From Putridiphycobacter sp045107045 (GTDB taxonomy: Bacteria > Bacteroidota > Bacteroidia > Flavobacteriales_D > Crocinitomicaceae), in assembly GCA_045107045.1 (NCBI GenBank), contig JBGCFR010000013.1, positions 1 to 50,479 on the forward strand: a stretch of DNA of 50,479 nt. The letters are read 5' to 3'. Positions 42,694 through 50,078 of this stretch are shown here, piece by piece. A program made the translations under genes and the position numbers. How positions within the stretch are numbered: position 1 is the stretch's first letter; every line of letters begins with the position of its first letter. Below the pieces are notes generated by a model, which saw only the letters and a program-made list of their open reading frames with translations, did not search any database and had not been told where the DNA came from.

Positions 42694-43524
42694 ATGAAAG
42701 TGTTTTTTTCCATTACATTTTTACTGGCAACTATAATAACTTACTGCCAGAATCACGAAGTTTCGTTAAGTAATAGATTTGGTATTGCCAATAGTCAATT
42801 TAAAAAATTAGAACTTGCTAACCCAGAAACAGTAAAACACGCAAAACCGCAGGCGGTATATGATTTAGGTTTTGGAGTTGACTATAAGTATCAAATTTGG
42901 AAAAAAGCGCGTTTGTTCGTGACTTCGGGTATTTATTTTTCAAAAGCTCAATATACATTTCTTTTGTATGGTGTTTTTGACTTTGGTGCTGCATTAGAAC
43001 AAGTAGTGATAAATAGAAATAGAATTGATTTACAGCCTATAGGCCTGTCAAAACAACTTAATTTTTTTCAAGACAATCTTGTGCTAGAATTTGGTGTAAA
43101 TATGATTTACAGACATTTTCAGAATAGAAATGACCGATATCTGCAAGATTCTTATCTAAGCACATTAGATGTAAACGGGACTAAAATTAGGAGGTACAAA
43201 TATGACATCAATGTTAATTACGGCAGATACCTTTATAACCCCAATTATGAAGAAAAGAGAAATATGAATATAAATTGGGCATATAGTTTTAGCAGTAAAT
43301 ATAAATTGAGAGATAATTTTTTTCTGAATATTGGTTTTCTGTATCAAAGAAACTATTACTTCGCATATGATTACTCTTATGATTTTGAATTACAATTTAA
43401 TGGAGGTGGAACTGGTGTACTGAATGAGTCATCAACTCCGTCTAAAGGTGATAAGTATATGATTAAAGATGATTTTATTAATATTACTATAGGACTAAGT
43501 TATAAGTTTGGAAAAAGCTCATAA
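42694..43524 (+). CDS. Cassette D: outer-membrane-barrel-like secreted protein
   Basis: This 276-residue protein has a signal peptide (about 1-19, LATIITYCQ) and many alternating beta strands (FGVDYKYQIWKKARLFVTSGIYF, FINITIGLSYKFG at the C-terminus), as in small outer-membrane barrels. No family is named with confidence. Its stop codon lies inside the opening core box of site 4, so gene and recombination site overlap by 8 bases, as often seen in tight integron cassettes. Confidence 0.75.
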   Translation: MKVFFSITFLLATIITYCQNHEVSLSNRFGIANSQFKKLELANPETVKHAKPQAVYDLGFGVDYKYQIWKKARLFVTSGIYFSKAQYTFLLYGVFDFGAALEQVVINRNRIDLQPIGLSKQLNFFQDNLVLEFGVNMIYRHFQNRNDRYLQDSYLSTLDVNGTKIRRYKYDINVNYGRYLYNPNYEEKRNMNINWAYSFSSKYKLRDNFFLNIGFLYQRNYYFAYDYSYDFELQFNGGGTGVLNESSTPSKGDKYMIKDDFINITIGLSYKFGKSS

Positions 43525-43697
43525 CAATAACTAAATTCAATATGCATTTACAATCAAGTGCTTTAGCTCTTTGAAAGTGACGCCAAAACATGGTTTAGAA
43601 TAATAAAATAGTTAGTTTAGCTAAACAATGCCTTGGCGTTTATCTATCTACATTATGCTAAGTAATGCAAACAGAAATTTAGTCAGGCGTTAGGCAC
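43517..43697 (+). repeat. attC-like site 4 (long type)
   Basis: The core boxes are GCTCATAAC (43517-43525) and GTTAGGCAC (43689-43697). The spacer, ACTAAATT box and inner stem are the same as in site 2, with about fifteen scattered changes. GTTAGGCACA, which opens the next unit, is complementary over nine bases to the AGTGCCTAAC that closes it at 45180. Confidence 0.76.
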
Positions 43698-43709
43698 AAT
43701 AAAAACATA

Positions 43710-45176
43710 ATGAAGCACATCCAAATAATACTATTTTTTTTAATCTTAAGTTCAGGATGCAGTTCAATAAAGAACGTCAGTGAATCTAAACCACAATCGA
43801 ATGATGACATTGAATTTGTAGATTACCTTTTCAAAAATTATAGCGGAGATAAACCAGGCGCGAGTATTATTGTAATAAAAAATGGAGAAATTGAGCTTGC
43901 AAAAAATTATGGATATGCAGATTTAGAAAATAACGTACTGGCAACACCTCAAACGAACTATCGAATTGCTTCCGTAACAAAACAGTTCACAGCAATGGCA
44001 ATAATGATATTGGTGAACCAAGGAAAACTAACTTACCAAACAAATTTGACAGAGATATTCCCTGAATTTCCTTCGTATGGTAAAGACATCACAATTGAAC
44101 AGCTATTAACACATAGGTCTGGTTTAGTAAAGTATAATCGTTTTCTTAAAGAGGGACAAACTGAACAGATGCTCGATAAAGACGTTTTTAATGGCCTTTT
44201 AAAAACCGATAGCACCTATTTTAAACCAAATACAAAATATGCTTATTGTAATACGAGTTATGCAGTTATGTCTCAAATAGTAGAAAAATTATCAGGCCTA
44301 TCCTTTTCCGGTTTTATGCAGAAAGAAATATTTCAACCTTTAGAAATGAGCAATTCAACTGTTCTTGAAATAGGAAAAGAGATTAAAAACAGAGCTTATG
44401 GTTACGTTGTCAAGGATACATCAATAACCCTAAAAGATCAAAGCTTGTTTAGTGCCATACAAGGTGATGGAGGAATTTATTCATCTGTTTTGGATTATTA
44501 TAAATGGGACCAAGCATTGTATACCGACAAATTGTTACCTCTAAACGAACTAGATGCTGCTTTCTATAATTATGATGAAAATGGAAAATCCAATGAAAGT
44601 GGCTATGGTTATGGCTGGATAGTTGGTCATTATAAGGGAACTAAAATATTACAACACGGAGGTTCATCAACTGGTTTTGGAAGCCATGTTATTAGAATAC
44701 CAAGCCAGAATATTTCGGTTGCTATTTTTACAAATAGAAGTAAGAAAGGACAAGAATTAGCTAATAGAGCGAAAGCATTGATCAGTCACTTCACAAATGG
44801 GAAATTCCAAATGCCTTTTGAATTAGTACTAGAAAAAGAAATTGACCAAAATGGAATAGAAAGTGGAATTGATTTGTATAACCAAATTAAAACCGATACC
44901 ATAAATTATTCTGTATCTAAAGAAGCTCTCTTTAATTTTGGCATTGGTTATATCAACAATAATAGGAGTTCTGAAGCTTTGGAAATTTTTTCGTGTTTAG
45001 AAAGTGATTACCCCGATTATTTTGGAGGGTATTATGGTCGTGCTGTAATTTATTCAAAAGAAAAAAATGTTAAAAAAACAATTGAATATTGCAGTAAAAC
45101 AATAAAGTATTGTTCTAAAAATCAAGAGTGGGCAGCGGAACATTCGAGAAAAATGATAAAAGAACTAACACAATAA
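43710..45176 (+). CDS. Cassette E: serine hydrolase (beta-lactamase class C/PBP-like) lipoprotein with C-terminal TPR
   Basis: This 488-residue protein has a lipoprotein signal (LSSGCSS, Cys near 17) and a class C beta-lactamase-like domain (about 30-370). Catalytic motifs are visible: SxxK as SVTK (about 92-95), YxN as YCN (about 182-184) and HxG as HGG (about 323-325). TPR-like helices follow (about 405-480, YINNNRSSEALEIFSCLESDYPDYFGGYYGRA). Such proteins are usually peptidases or esterases, and beta-lactam hydrolysis should not be assumed. The gene fills its cassette: it starts 12 bases after the opening boxes and ends 3 bases before site 5. Confidence 0.88.
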   Translation: MKHIQIILFFLILSSGCSSIKNVSESKPQSNDDIEFVDYLFKNYSGDKPGASIIVIKNGEIELAKNYGYADLENNVLATPQTNYRIASVTKQFTAMAIMILVNQGKLTYQTNLTEIFPEFPSYGKDITIEQLLTHRSGLVKYNRFLKEGQTEQMLDKDVFNGLLKTDSTYFKPNTKYAYCNTSYAVMSQIVEKLSGLSFSGFMQKEIFQPLEMSNSTVLEIGKEIKNRAYGYVVKDTSITLKDQSLFSAIQGDGGIYSSVLDYYKWDQALYTDKLLPLNELDAAFYNYDENGKSNESGYGYGWIVGHYKGTKILQHGGSSTGFGSHVIRIPSQNISVAIFTNRSKKGQELANRAKALISHFTNGKFQMPFELVLEKEIDQNGIESGIDLYNQIKTDTINYSVSKEALFNFGIGYINNNRSSEALEIFSCLESDYPDYFGGYYGRAVIYSKEKNVKKTIEYCSKTIKYCSKNQEWAAEHSRKMIKELTQ

Positions 45177-45179
45177 AAA

Positions 45180-45236
45180 GTGCCTAACACTATGTAAAAA
45201 GCAATAAAACGACTTTTTACATTAAACGTTATAAGC
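45180..45236 (+). repeat. attC-like site 5 (short type)
   Basis: The 57-base site GTGCCTAAC...GTTATAAGC has a perfect 10-bp second box (ATGTAAAAAG with CTTTTTACAT), unpaired spacers ACT and TAAAC, and an 11-nt loop. Size and layout match the classical ~60-base attC of resistance cassettes. Confidence 0.78.
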
Positions 45237-45327
45237 AAGACGAGTAGGCTAAAAAAATAAAAATTTGAGGTATTTTAGCTAAAACTGCAATTTGACCGTT
45301 GATAAACTATATTTTTAATACAGAATT

Positions 45328-46788
45328 ATGAAAACGCTATTGATTTTACTTATGGCTATTTTTCACGGTTTGCTGTTAAGTCAGTATCAAACTATTGAAT
45401 CAAGTTTGAAAAGAGACTTAATAGAAAAAGCCATGTGGTCTGACGGCAATATGTATTATTTCAATAATCTTAAATTTCCATTTGAGTTTAATCAAACGCA
45501 AACCCCTATTGAAGTAAGTGGCAATTTAGCCTATTTTAATTTTAGTACAGAAAATGTAGTAAAAACCCCTATATTTTCAAAATCTGATTCTATTAATTCC
45601 ATTCTTTCAATTGTAAAAGATAACAACAACGTGATGTACACATTTCGTGTATTGAGAGAAAGCAATAATGATCTTAATCCGTCATACTTTCTAGAAAAAC
45701 GGTCGAACGATCTTTCACAAATATTAGAAACAAATCAAATTTACCTTACAGGAAATATCGGTGCCATAGTCAACGCATTTTTTGATGACAATAATATACT
45801 GTATTTAAAGGGCTTTCAATCTCAACCGCAATATAGAACTGCCCACTATGCAATTCAAATGAATAATACAATATTAGACAACTCATCAACATACCCACTT
45901 GATAAGTATCAATTTCATGAAATTGATGACAGCACATTTATCTCTTATGCAAGTAATACAAATCAAATAATTTATTACAAAAAGGACACGTTTGAAATTG
46001 TATCAGGTGTAAATATTGTTAATCAGACTATAAGTGTAAATTCTAAAAGTAAAATTATTGATAATTATTTTTTTTTAAATGGTGTTTTATCTGGTGGGTC
46101 GTCGCAGGCGCCTAATCTGCATTCTTTGTATAAACATGAGATAGGATCAGACACTTCTGATATTATTTTCATTGACAGCATAGTAACAACAACAGAAGAT
46201 GCTCGATTTGCAAATTTTTCGCTTGATCTCATTGATACTAATTACATCTATTCAGGTGCTAATTATAGCGACTGCCCTGCAATAGCTGGATACAATTGTA
46301 TTGGATCTTTTAAAATATATTCTAATAAGTTTAACGGCGAATTAAGATGGTCAAAGACGATTGGTGGTGACGGCAATAATGAACTTTCTGATATTTATGC
46401 TACTCCCGACTCAGGTTGCTTTGTACTATTCTTCAGACATACAATTGAAGATAGTATTAATAATGGCGATATGTTTTGGTTAAAATACGATAAATATGGT
46501 AACGAGGACCCGAATTATTTAAGTGAATTCCATTTGTCTACTAATGCAATTGAACCTGAAAAAAAGCAAATCTTTGTGTTTCCAAATCCAACTTCGTCAG
46601 TTCTAAATTTTTCAGGACTCACTGGTCAGGTAAATATTTCGATTTACAATTTACTTGGACAAAAATTATATGATGGTTCGTCTGTTAATTCTCAAGTAGA
46701 TGTTACATACCTGCCTTCTGGGACGTATTTTTACAAAGTTTCATCTGCTTTTGGCAATGCAAGTCAAGGCAAGTTTGTGAAGCTGTAA
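45328..46788 (+). CDS. Cassette F: T9SS-secreted protein of unknown function
   Basis: This 486-residue protein has a signal peptide (about 1-19, GLLLSQ), a beta-rich body that looks like a degenerate propeller (repeated short strands with GNIGAIVNAFFDDNNILYLKG and GGDGNNELSDIYATPDSGCFVLFF), and a type A T9SS sorting domain (about 410-486, VFPNPTSSVLNFSG to GKFVKL). The presence of a phylum-specific sorting signal shows that the cassette cargo is adapted to Bacteroidota hosts. The function is unknown. Confidence 0.83.
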   Translation: MKTLLILLMAIFHGLLLSQYQTIESSLKRDLIEKAMWSDGNMYYFNNLKFPFEFNQTQTPIEVSGNLAYFNFSTENVVKTPIFSKSDSINSILSIVKDNNNVMYTFRVLRESNNDLNPSYFLEKRSNDLSQILETNQIYLTGNIGAIVNAFFDDNNILYLKGFQSQPQYRTAHYAIQMNNTILDNSSTYPLDKYQFHEIDDSTFISYASNTNQIIYYKKDTFEIVSGVNIVNQTISVNSKSKIIDNYFFLNGVLSGGSSQAPNLHSLYKHEIGSDTSDIIFIDSIVTTTEDARFANFSLDLIDTNYIYSGANYSDCPAIAGYNCIGSFKIYSNKFNGELRWSKTIGGDGNNELSDIYATPDSGCFVLFFRHTIEDSINNGDMFWLKYDKYGNEDPNYLSEFHLSTNAIEPEKKQIFVFPNPTSSVLNFSGLTGQVNISIYNLLGQKLYDGSSVNSQVDVTYLPSGTYFYKVSSAFGNASQGKFVKL

Positions 46789-46802
46789 TAAATGTTGAAA
46801 AA

Positions 46803-46878
46803 GCTCATAACAAAATGTAAAATTCATAATTGCTAAGTACCTTAGCAACAACGTAATTTTACACAAACGTTGTGTTTC
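46803..46878 (+). repeat. attC-like site 6 (short type)
   Basis: The core boxes are GCTCATAAC (46803-46811) and GTTGTGTTTC (46869-46878). The second boxes are TGTAAAATT with AATTTTACA, and an inner hairpin TTGCTAAG-TAC-CTTAGCAA completes the fold. Unpaired spacers AAAA and CAAAC lie between the core and second boxes. Confidence 0.77.
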
Positions 46879-47020
46879 ATAATGACCCAACCGCATATTT
46901 TATGCACTTTCAGTTATTGAAATGCTCAATTCCTACGCTCCAAAAACCAAAAGAGCTAAAATTTCCCAGCGCTCGAAATAATCCGAATTAAACCTTGGAA
47001 ATTCAAAATGTTTTTATATT

Positions 47021-47041
47021 TTTGGACAATATTTGTCTAAA
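47021..47041 (+). promoter_or_regulatory. Candidate C-box of the restriction-modification operon
   Basis: TTTGGACAAT-ATTTGTCTAAA is an imperfect inverted repeat (GACAA with TTGTC as the exact core) 14 bases before the controller gene. It also holds AATATTTG, one base off the TAnnTTTG -7 element. A controller protein binding here would autoregulate the operon. Confidence 0.5.
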
Positions 47042-47054
47042 ACAATTTTGACCA

Positions 47055-47363
47055 ATGAAAACATTAGGTGACACTTTAAAGTGTGCTAGAGAGGAAAAAG
47101 AATTGATACTGCGAAAAGTTGCGGCTGAAGTAGATATTGACCAATCTCTGATTAGCAAATTCGAGAAAAACGAAAGAAAACCGACAATGGAACAAATAGT
47201 TAGACTTGCAAAGTTTTACGGACTTCCCGAAAGTGAGCTGATGATAAATTGGTACTCTGAAAAAATTGCAGAAGAATTAAAATACACGGAATCTACTTCC
47301 GAAATATTAAAAGTAGCAGAAGAAAAAATTAACTACTATAAAACTCAAGCAAATGGAAAATAA
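47055..47363 (+). CDS. Cassette G: XRE-family controller protein of the R-M system
   Basis: This 102-residue protein has an HTH_3 domain at residues 5-58 (LGDTLKCAREEKELILRKVAAEVDIDQSLISKFEKNERKPT, helix-turn-helix near 21-41) and a short helical tail. Its stop overlaps the start of the methyltransferase gene by 11 bases, placing it first in the C-M-R operon. In such systems the controller usually delays the nuclease until the methylase has acted. The candidate operator lies just upstream. Confidence 0.88.
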   Translation: MKTLGDTLKCAREEKELILRKVAAEVDIDQSLISKFEKNERKPTMEQIVRLAKFYGLPESELMINWYSEKIAEELKYTESTSEILKVAEEKINYYKTQANGK

Positions 47364-48600
47364 GAAAATGAAAGTAGCAGAATTATTTGCAGGAGTTGGA
47401 GGTTTTCGTCTTGGGCTTGAGAAAAGCAACTACCAAATAGTTTGGAGCAATCAATGGGAACCGTCAACCAAAATGCAACACGCTTCGAAAGTTTACGAAG
47501 TTCGTTTTGGAAATGAAAATCATTCAAACGAAGATATAAACGAAGTTGTAACCAGAAATGTTGAGGAAATTCCAGATCACGATTTATTGGTTGGCGGATT
47601 TCCTTGTCAAGATTATTCTGTGGCAACAACATTGCATAATTCAAAAGGATTAAAAGGTAAAAAAGGTGTTCTTTGGTGGTCAATTCATCAAATTTTAGAG
47701 AACAAAAAAAACAAACCAAAATATTTATTTTTAGAAAATGTCGATCGACTTTTAAAATCACCAGCAAAACAAAGAGGTCGTGATTTTGCTGTAATGCTAC
47801 AAAGCTTAAATGATTTGGGTTATGCAGTTGAATGGCGAGTAATAAATGCAGCAGAATATGGAATGCCACAAAGAAGAAGAAGAGTTTTCTTTATTGGTTA
47901 TCATAAATCAACAGAAGTATATAAACGACTACAAAAATCAAATAAAATAAATTGGTTAACAGAAGAAGGAACAATTGCAAATGCTTTTCCTGTTTCAAAA
48001 ACAAATTCAATTCAAGAAGTTGAGCTAAAAGGAGATTTAGTAGAAATAACCAATAACTTCAATAAAAACGGAAAGCTGTCACCTTTTCAGAATACAGGTT
48101 TACTTATAAAAGGTAAAGTTTACACAACTAAAACCGAACCTAATTATAATGGAAACAAAACTGTTTTAGCTGACGTTTTGCAAAACGGAGAAGTATCACC
48201 TGAATTTTTCATTGATGATAAAGATAAAGACAAATGGGAATATTTGAAAGGAGCAAAAACCATAGAACGTAAATCACCTGATGGTTTTGTTTACAAATAT
48301 TCAGAAGGCGGTATGATTTATCCTGACGCTCTAGATAATGCTTCAAGAACAATAATAACAGGAGAAGGTGGGAAATCGCCTTCAAGATTTAAACATGTAG
48401 TTGTTTCTGATAGAGGTTTAAGAAGATTGACACCAATTGAACTAGAAAGATTAAATATGTTTCCAGATAATCATACCAAATTGGAGGGGGTTACAGATAC
48501 AAAACGAGCGTTTTTTATGGGAAATGCTTTAGTAGTTGGCGTAATTGAAAAAATTGGAGAAGAACTTTATAAACAGATAAACCAATTTGAATATGCTTGA
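47353..48600 (+). CDS. Cassette G: DNA (cytosine-5)-methyltransferase
   Basis: This methylase modifies host sites at cytosine C5 to protect them from the co-encoded nuclease. The 415 residues hold the standard motifs: I, LFAGVGGFRLGL (11-22); IV, GGFPCQDYS with catalytic Cys85; VI, ENV (128-130); VIII, QRRRRVF (173-179); then a target-recognition region (about 200-370) and IX/X (FFMGNALVVGVI, near 388-399). The frame allows starts at 47353 or at the ATG at 47368, directly before motif I. The former is used here. The nuclease start overlaps the end of this gene. The target is probably GATC, by analogy with Sau3AI-type pairs, but this is inference. Confidence 0.93.
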   Translation: MENKKMKVAELFAGVGGFRLGLEKSNYQIVWSNQWEPSTKMQHASKVYEVRFGNENHSNEDINEVVTRNVEEIPDHDLLVGGFPCQDYSVATTLHNSKGLKGKKGVLWWSIHQILENKKNKPKYLFLENVDRLLKSPAKQRGRDFAVMLQSLNDLGYAVEWRVINAAEYGMPQRRRRVFFIGYHKSTEVYKRLQKSNKINWLTEEGTIANAFPVSKTNSIQEVELKGDLVEITNNFNKNGKLSPFQNTGLLIKGKVYTTKTEPNYNGNKTVLADVLQNGEVSPEFFIDDKDKDKWEYLKGAKTIERKSPDGFVYKYSEGGMIYPDALDNASRTIITGEGGKSPSRFKHVVVSDRGLRRLTPIELERLNMFPDNHTKLEGVTDTKRAFFMGNALVVGVIEKIGEELYKQINQFEYA

Positions 48601-49978
48601 TGTAACTTCGGCTGATTCAATTATTGAATTTGCAAAACAACTTAAAGACCAAACTTTAAGACAAGCTTGTGGTGTTGAAATTGAAAAGCATGGTTATAGA
48701 GGAAAAGGTAATTTTGGCCAAATATTAGAAAAATTCTATTTCGGTTACGAACCTAACTCTGATGCAGAACCAGATTTTAAAGAAGCAGGAATCGAACTAA
48801 AATCAAGTCCGTTAAAAACCTTAAAAAATGGAGAGTATCGTTCAAAAGAAAGACTTGTTTTAAACATCATAAACTATTTAGAAGTTTACGAAGAAGAGTT
48901 TGAAACCAGTTCGTTTTGGAAGAAAAATGCACATTTACTTTTAGTATTCTATCTACACGCCAGCGATTTAAATCTACTTGACTACTTAATAAAGTTAGTT
49001 GACCATTGGCAATACCCAAACGAGGATTTAAAAATTATTAAACAAGATTGGGAATTTATCAATCAAAAAATTAAAGACGGGAAAGCCCACGAACTATCAG
49101 AAGGTGATACATTTTATCTTGGTGCTTGTACAAAAGGCTCAACTGCCTTAAAATCATTCAGAACCCAGCCATTTAACGAAGAACAAGCAAAACAAAGAGC
49201 ATATTCTTTAAAACAAGGCTATGTCAATCACATAATCGCAAATATTGCTCAAGAAGAAACTGCTGTTTATGGAAAAATAATTGAACAGCCTGAAATTTTA
49301 GAAAAAGTACGTTCAATAGAAGAAATAGTAATTCTAAAATTCCATCCATTTTATGGAAAATCCGCAGACCAAATTGAACAAGAATTAGGCTTAGAATTAA
49401 ATCAAAAAGCCAAAAGCTATTTTGCAAACCTTACAAATGCAATCCTTGGTCTTGAACTAGGTCAAAAAATTGAGGAATTTGAAAAAGCCGATATTCAAGT
49501 AAAAACTATTCGACTTAAAGAAAATGATTTACCAAAGGAAGATATTTCATTTCCAACCTTTGAGTTTAAAGAACTTGTTGAAACTGATTGGGAAGATTCT
49601 GATTTTAAAAACATTTTAGAAAGTAAATTTTTCTTCGTTTTTTATCAATTTGAGGGAGAAAATCTAATTTTAAGAAAAGTGAAATTTTGGAATATGCCCT
49701 ACTCTGATATTCTTGAAGCAAAGAATGTTTGGGAAGAAATGGTAAAGACAGTTTCAAATGGAGAAGTCGTAAAGGAAGTAACTGATAAAGGTGTAAGAAA
49801 AACGTATTTTCCAAAGAAAACTGAAAACAGAGTAAGTCACGTTAGACCACACGCAAGAAATGCGGCAGATGCTTATGATTTGCCTGTTGCAGATAAATTG
49901 ACAGGATTGACTGAATACACAAAACAATGTTTTTGGCTAAACGCAAGTTATGTGAAAGAGGAAATATATTTGAAGTAA
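48593..49978 (+). CDS. Cassette G: type II restriction endonuclease, MutH/Sau3AI family
   Basis: The predicted 461-residue nuclease cuts DNA at the site its methylase protects. The N-terminal domain has KGNFGQILEKFYFG (38-51) and the MutH catalytic pattern D-x6-E-x-K as Asp61, Glu68 and Lys70 (DFKEAGIELKSSPL), the same spacing as MutH. The C-terminal half (about 230-461) is probably the second, DNA-binding MutH-like domain, as in Sau3AI, which has a similar length. The open frame starts at a TTG at 48587. The ATG at 48593 fits better and overlaps the methylase stop by 8 bases. It is last in the C-M-R operon. Confidence 0.9.
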   Translation: MLDVTSADSIIEFAKQLKDQTLRQACGVEIEKHGYRGKGNFGQILEKFYFGYEPNSDAEPDFKEAGIELKSSPLKTLKNGEYRSKERLVLNIINYLEVYEEEFETSSFWKKNAHLLLVFYLHASDLNLLDYLIKLVDHWQYPNEDLKIIKQDWEFINQKIKDGKAHELSEGDTFYLGACTKGSTALKSFRTQPFNEEQAKQRAYSLKQGYVNHIIANIAQEETAVYGKIIEQPEILEKVRSIEEIVILKFHPFYGKSADQIEQELGLELNQKAKSYFANLTNAILGLELGQKIEEFEKADIQVKTIRLKENDLPKEDISFPTFEFKELVETDWEDSDFKNILESKFFFVFYQFEGENLILRKVKFWNMPYSDILEAKNVWEEMVKTVSNGEVVKEVTDKGVRKTYFPKKTENRVSHVRPHARNAADAYDLPVADKLTGLTEYTKQCFWLNASYVKEEIYLK

Positions 49979-50003
49979 GCCAAAACTGAAAATAAAGAAA
50001 AAC

Positions 50004-50078
50004 GAAAACACAACAAAATGTATATTGCATAGCTGCCCTTTGGGCTAGCAACGACAACATACACAAACGTTATAATGC
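50004..50078 (+). repeat. attC-like site 7 (short type)
   Basis: GAAAACACAAC (50004-50014) and GTTATAATGC (50069-50078) bound a hairpin with second boxes TGTATATTG and CAACATACA and an inner stem TAGCTGCCC with GGGCTAGC. The opening core is complementary to GTTGTGTTTC at 46869, where the restriction cassette begins. Confidence 0.77.

Larger units (their letters stand above)
38415..50078 (+). mobile_element. Integron-like gene-cassette array with attC-like sites (no integrase seen)
   Basis: Eight palindromic elements (38415-38486, 39202-39400, 40697-40880, 42461-42639, 43517-43697, 45180-45236, 46803-46878, 50004-50078) separate seven units whose genes all read on the plus strand. The elements begin with YAAC and end with GTTR. 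Most have an unpaired spacer inside the core pair and then a paired second box. In each unit the opening bases are complementary to the core box opening the element at its other end. Examples are GTTACCACAC with GTGTGGTAAC, GTTAGGTGTT with AACACCTAAC, and GTTGTGTTTC with GAAAACACAAC. That is the signature of cassettes that circularise. Units are 0.9-3.2 kb. No tyrosine integrase gene lies in the window, and the array may run past the right edge. Confidence 0.75.

Noticed and set aside
43710..45176. Annotation as an antibiotic-resistance beta-lactamase cassette
   Set aside because: The SxxK/YxN/HxG motifs fit many serine peptidases and esterases, and the TPR tail is not seen in AmpC enzymes. 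No evidence supports drug hydrolysis.
47345..47869. 174-codon minus-strand open frame opposite the methyltransferase
   Set aside because: It is fully antisense to a gene with all C5-methylase motifs, and its translation is leucine- and phenylalanine-rich without a domain.
48587..48592. TTG start for the restriction endonuclease
   Set aside because: The ATG two codons downstream is the simpler start and also overlaps the methylase stop.
38415..50078. MITE or REP-type repeat family as the explanation for the palindromic elements
   Set aside because: MITE ends are shared across copies, but here the outer bases are specific to each unit and complementary between the two ends of that unit. The elements also all have one orientation.
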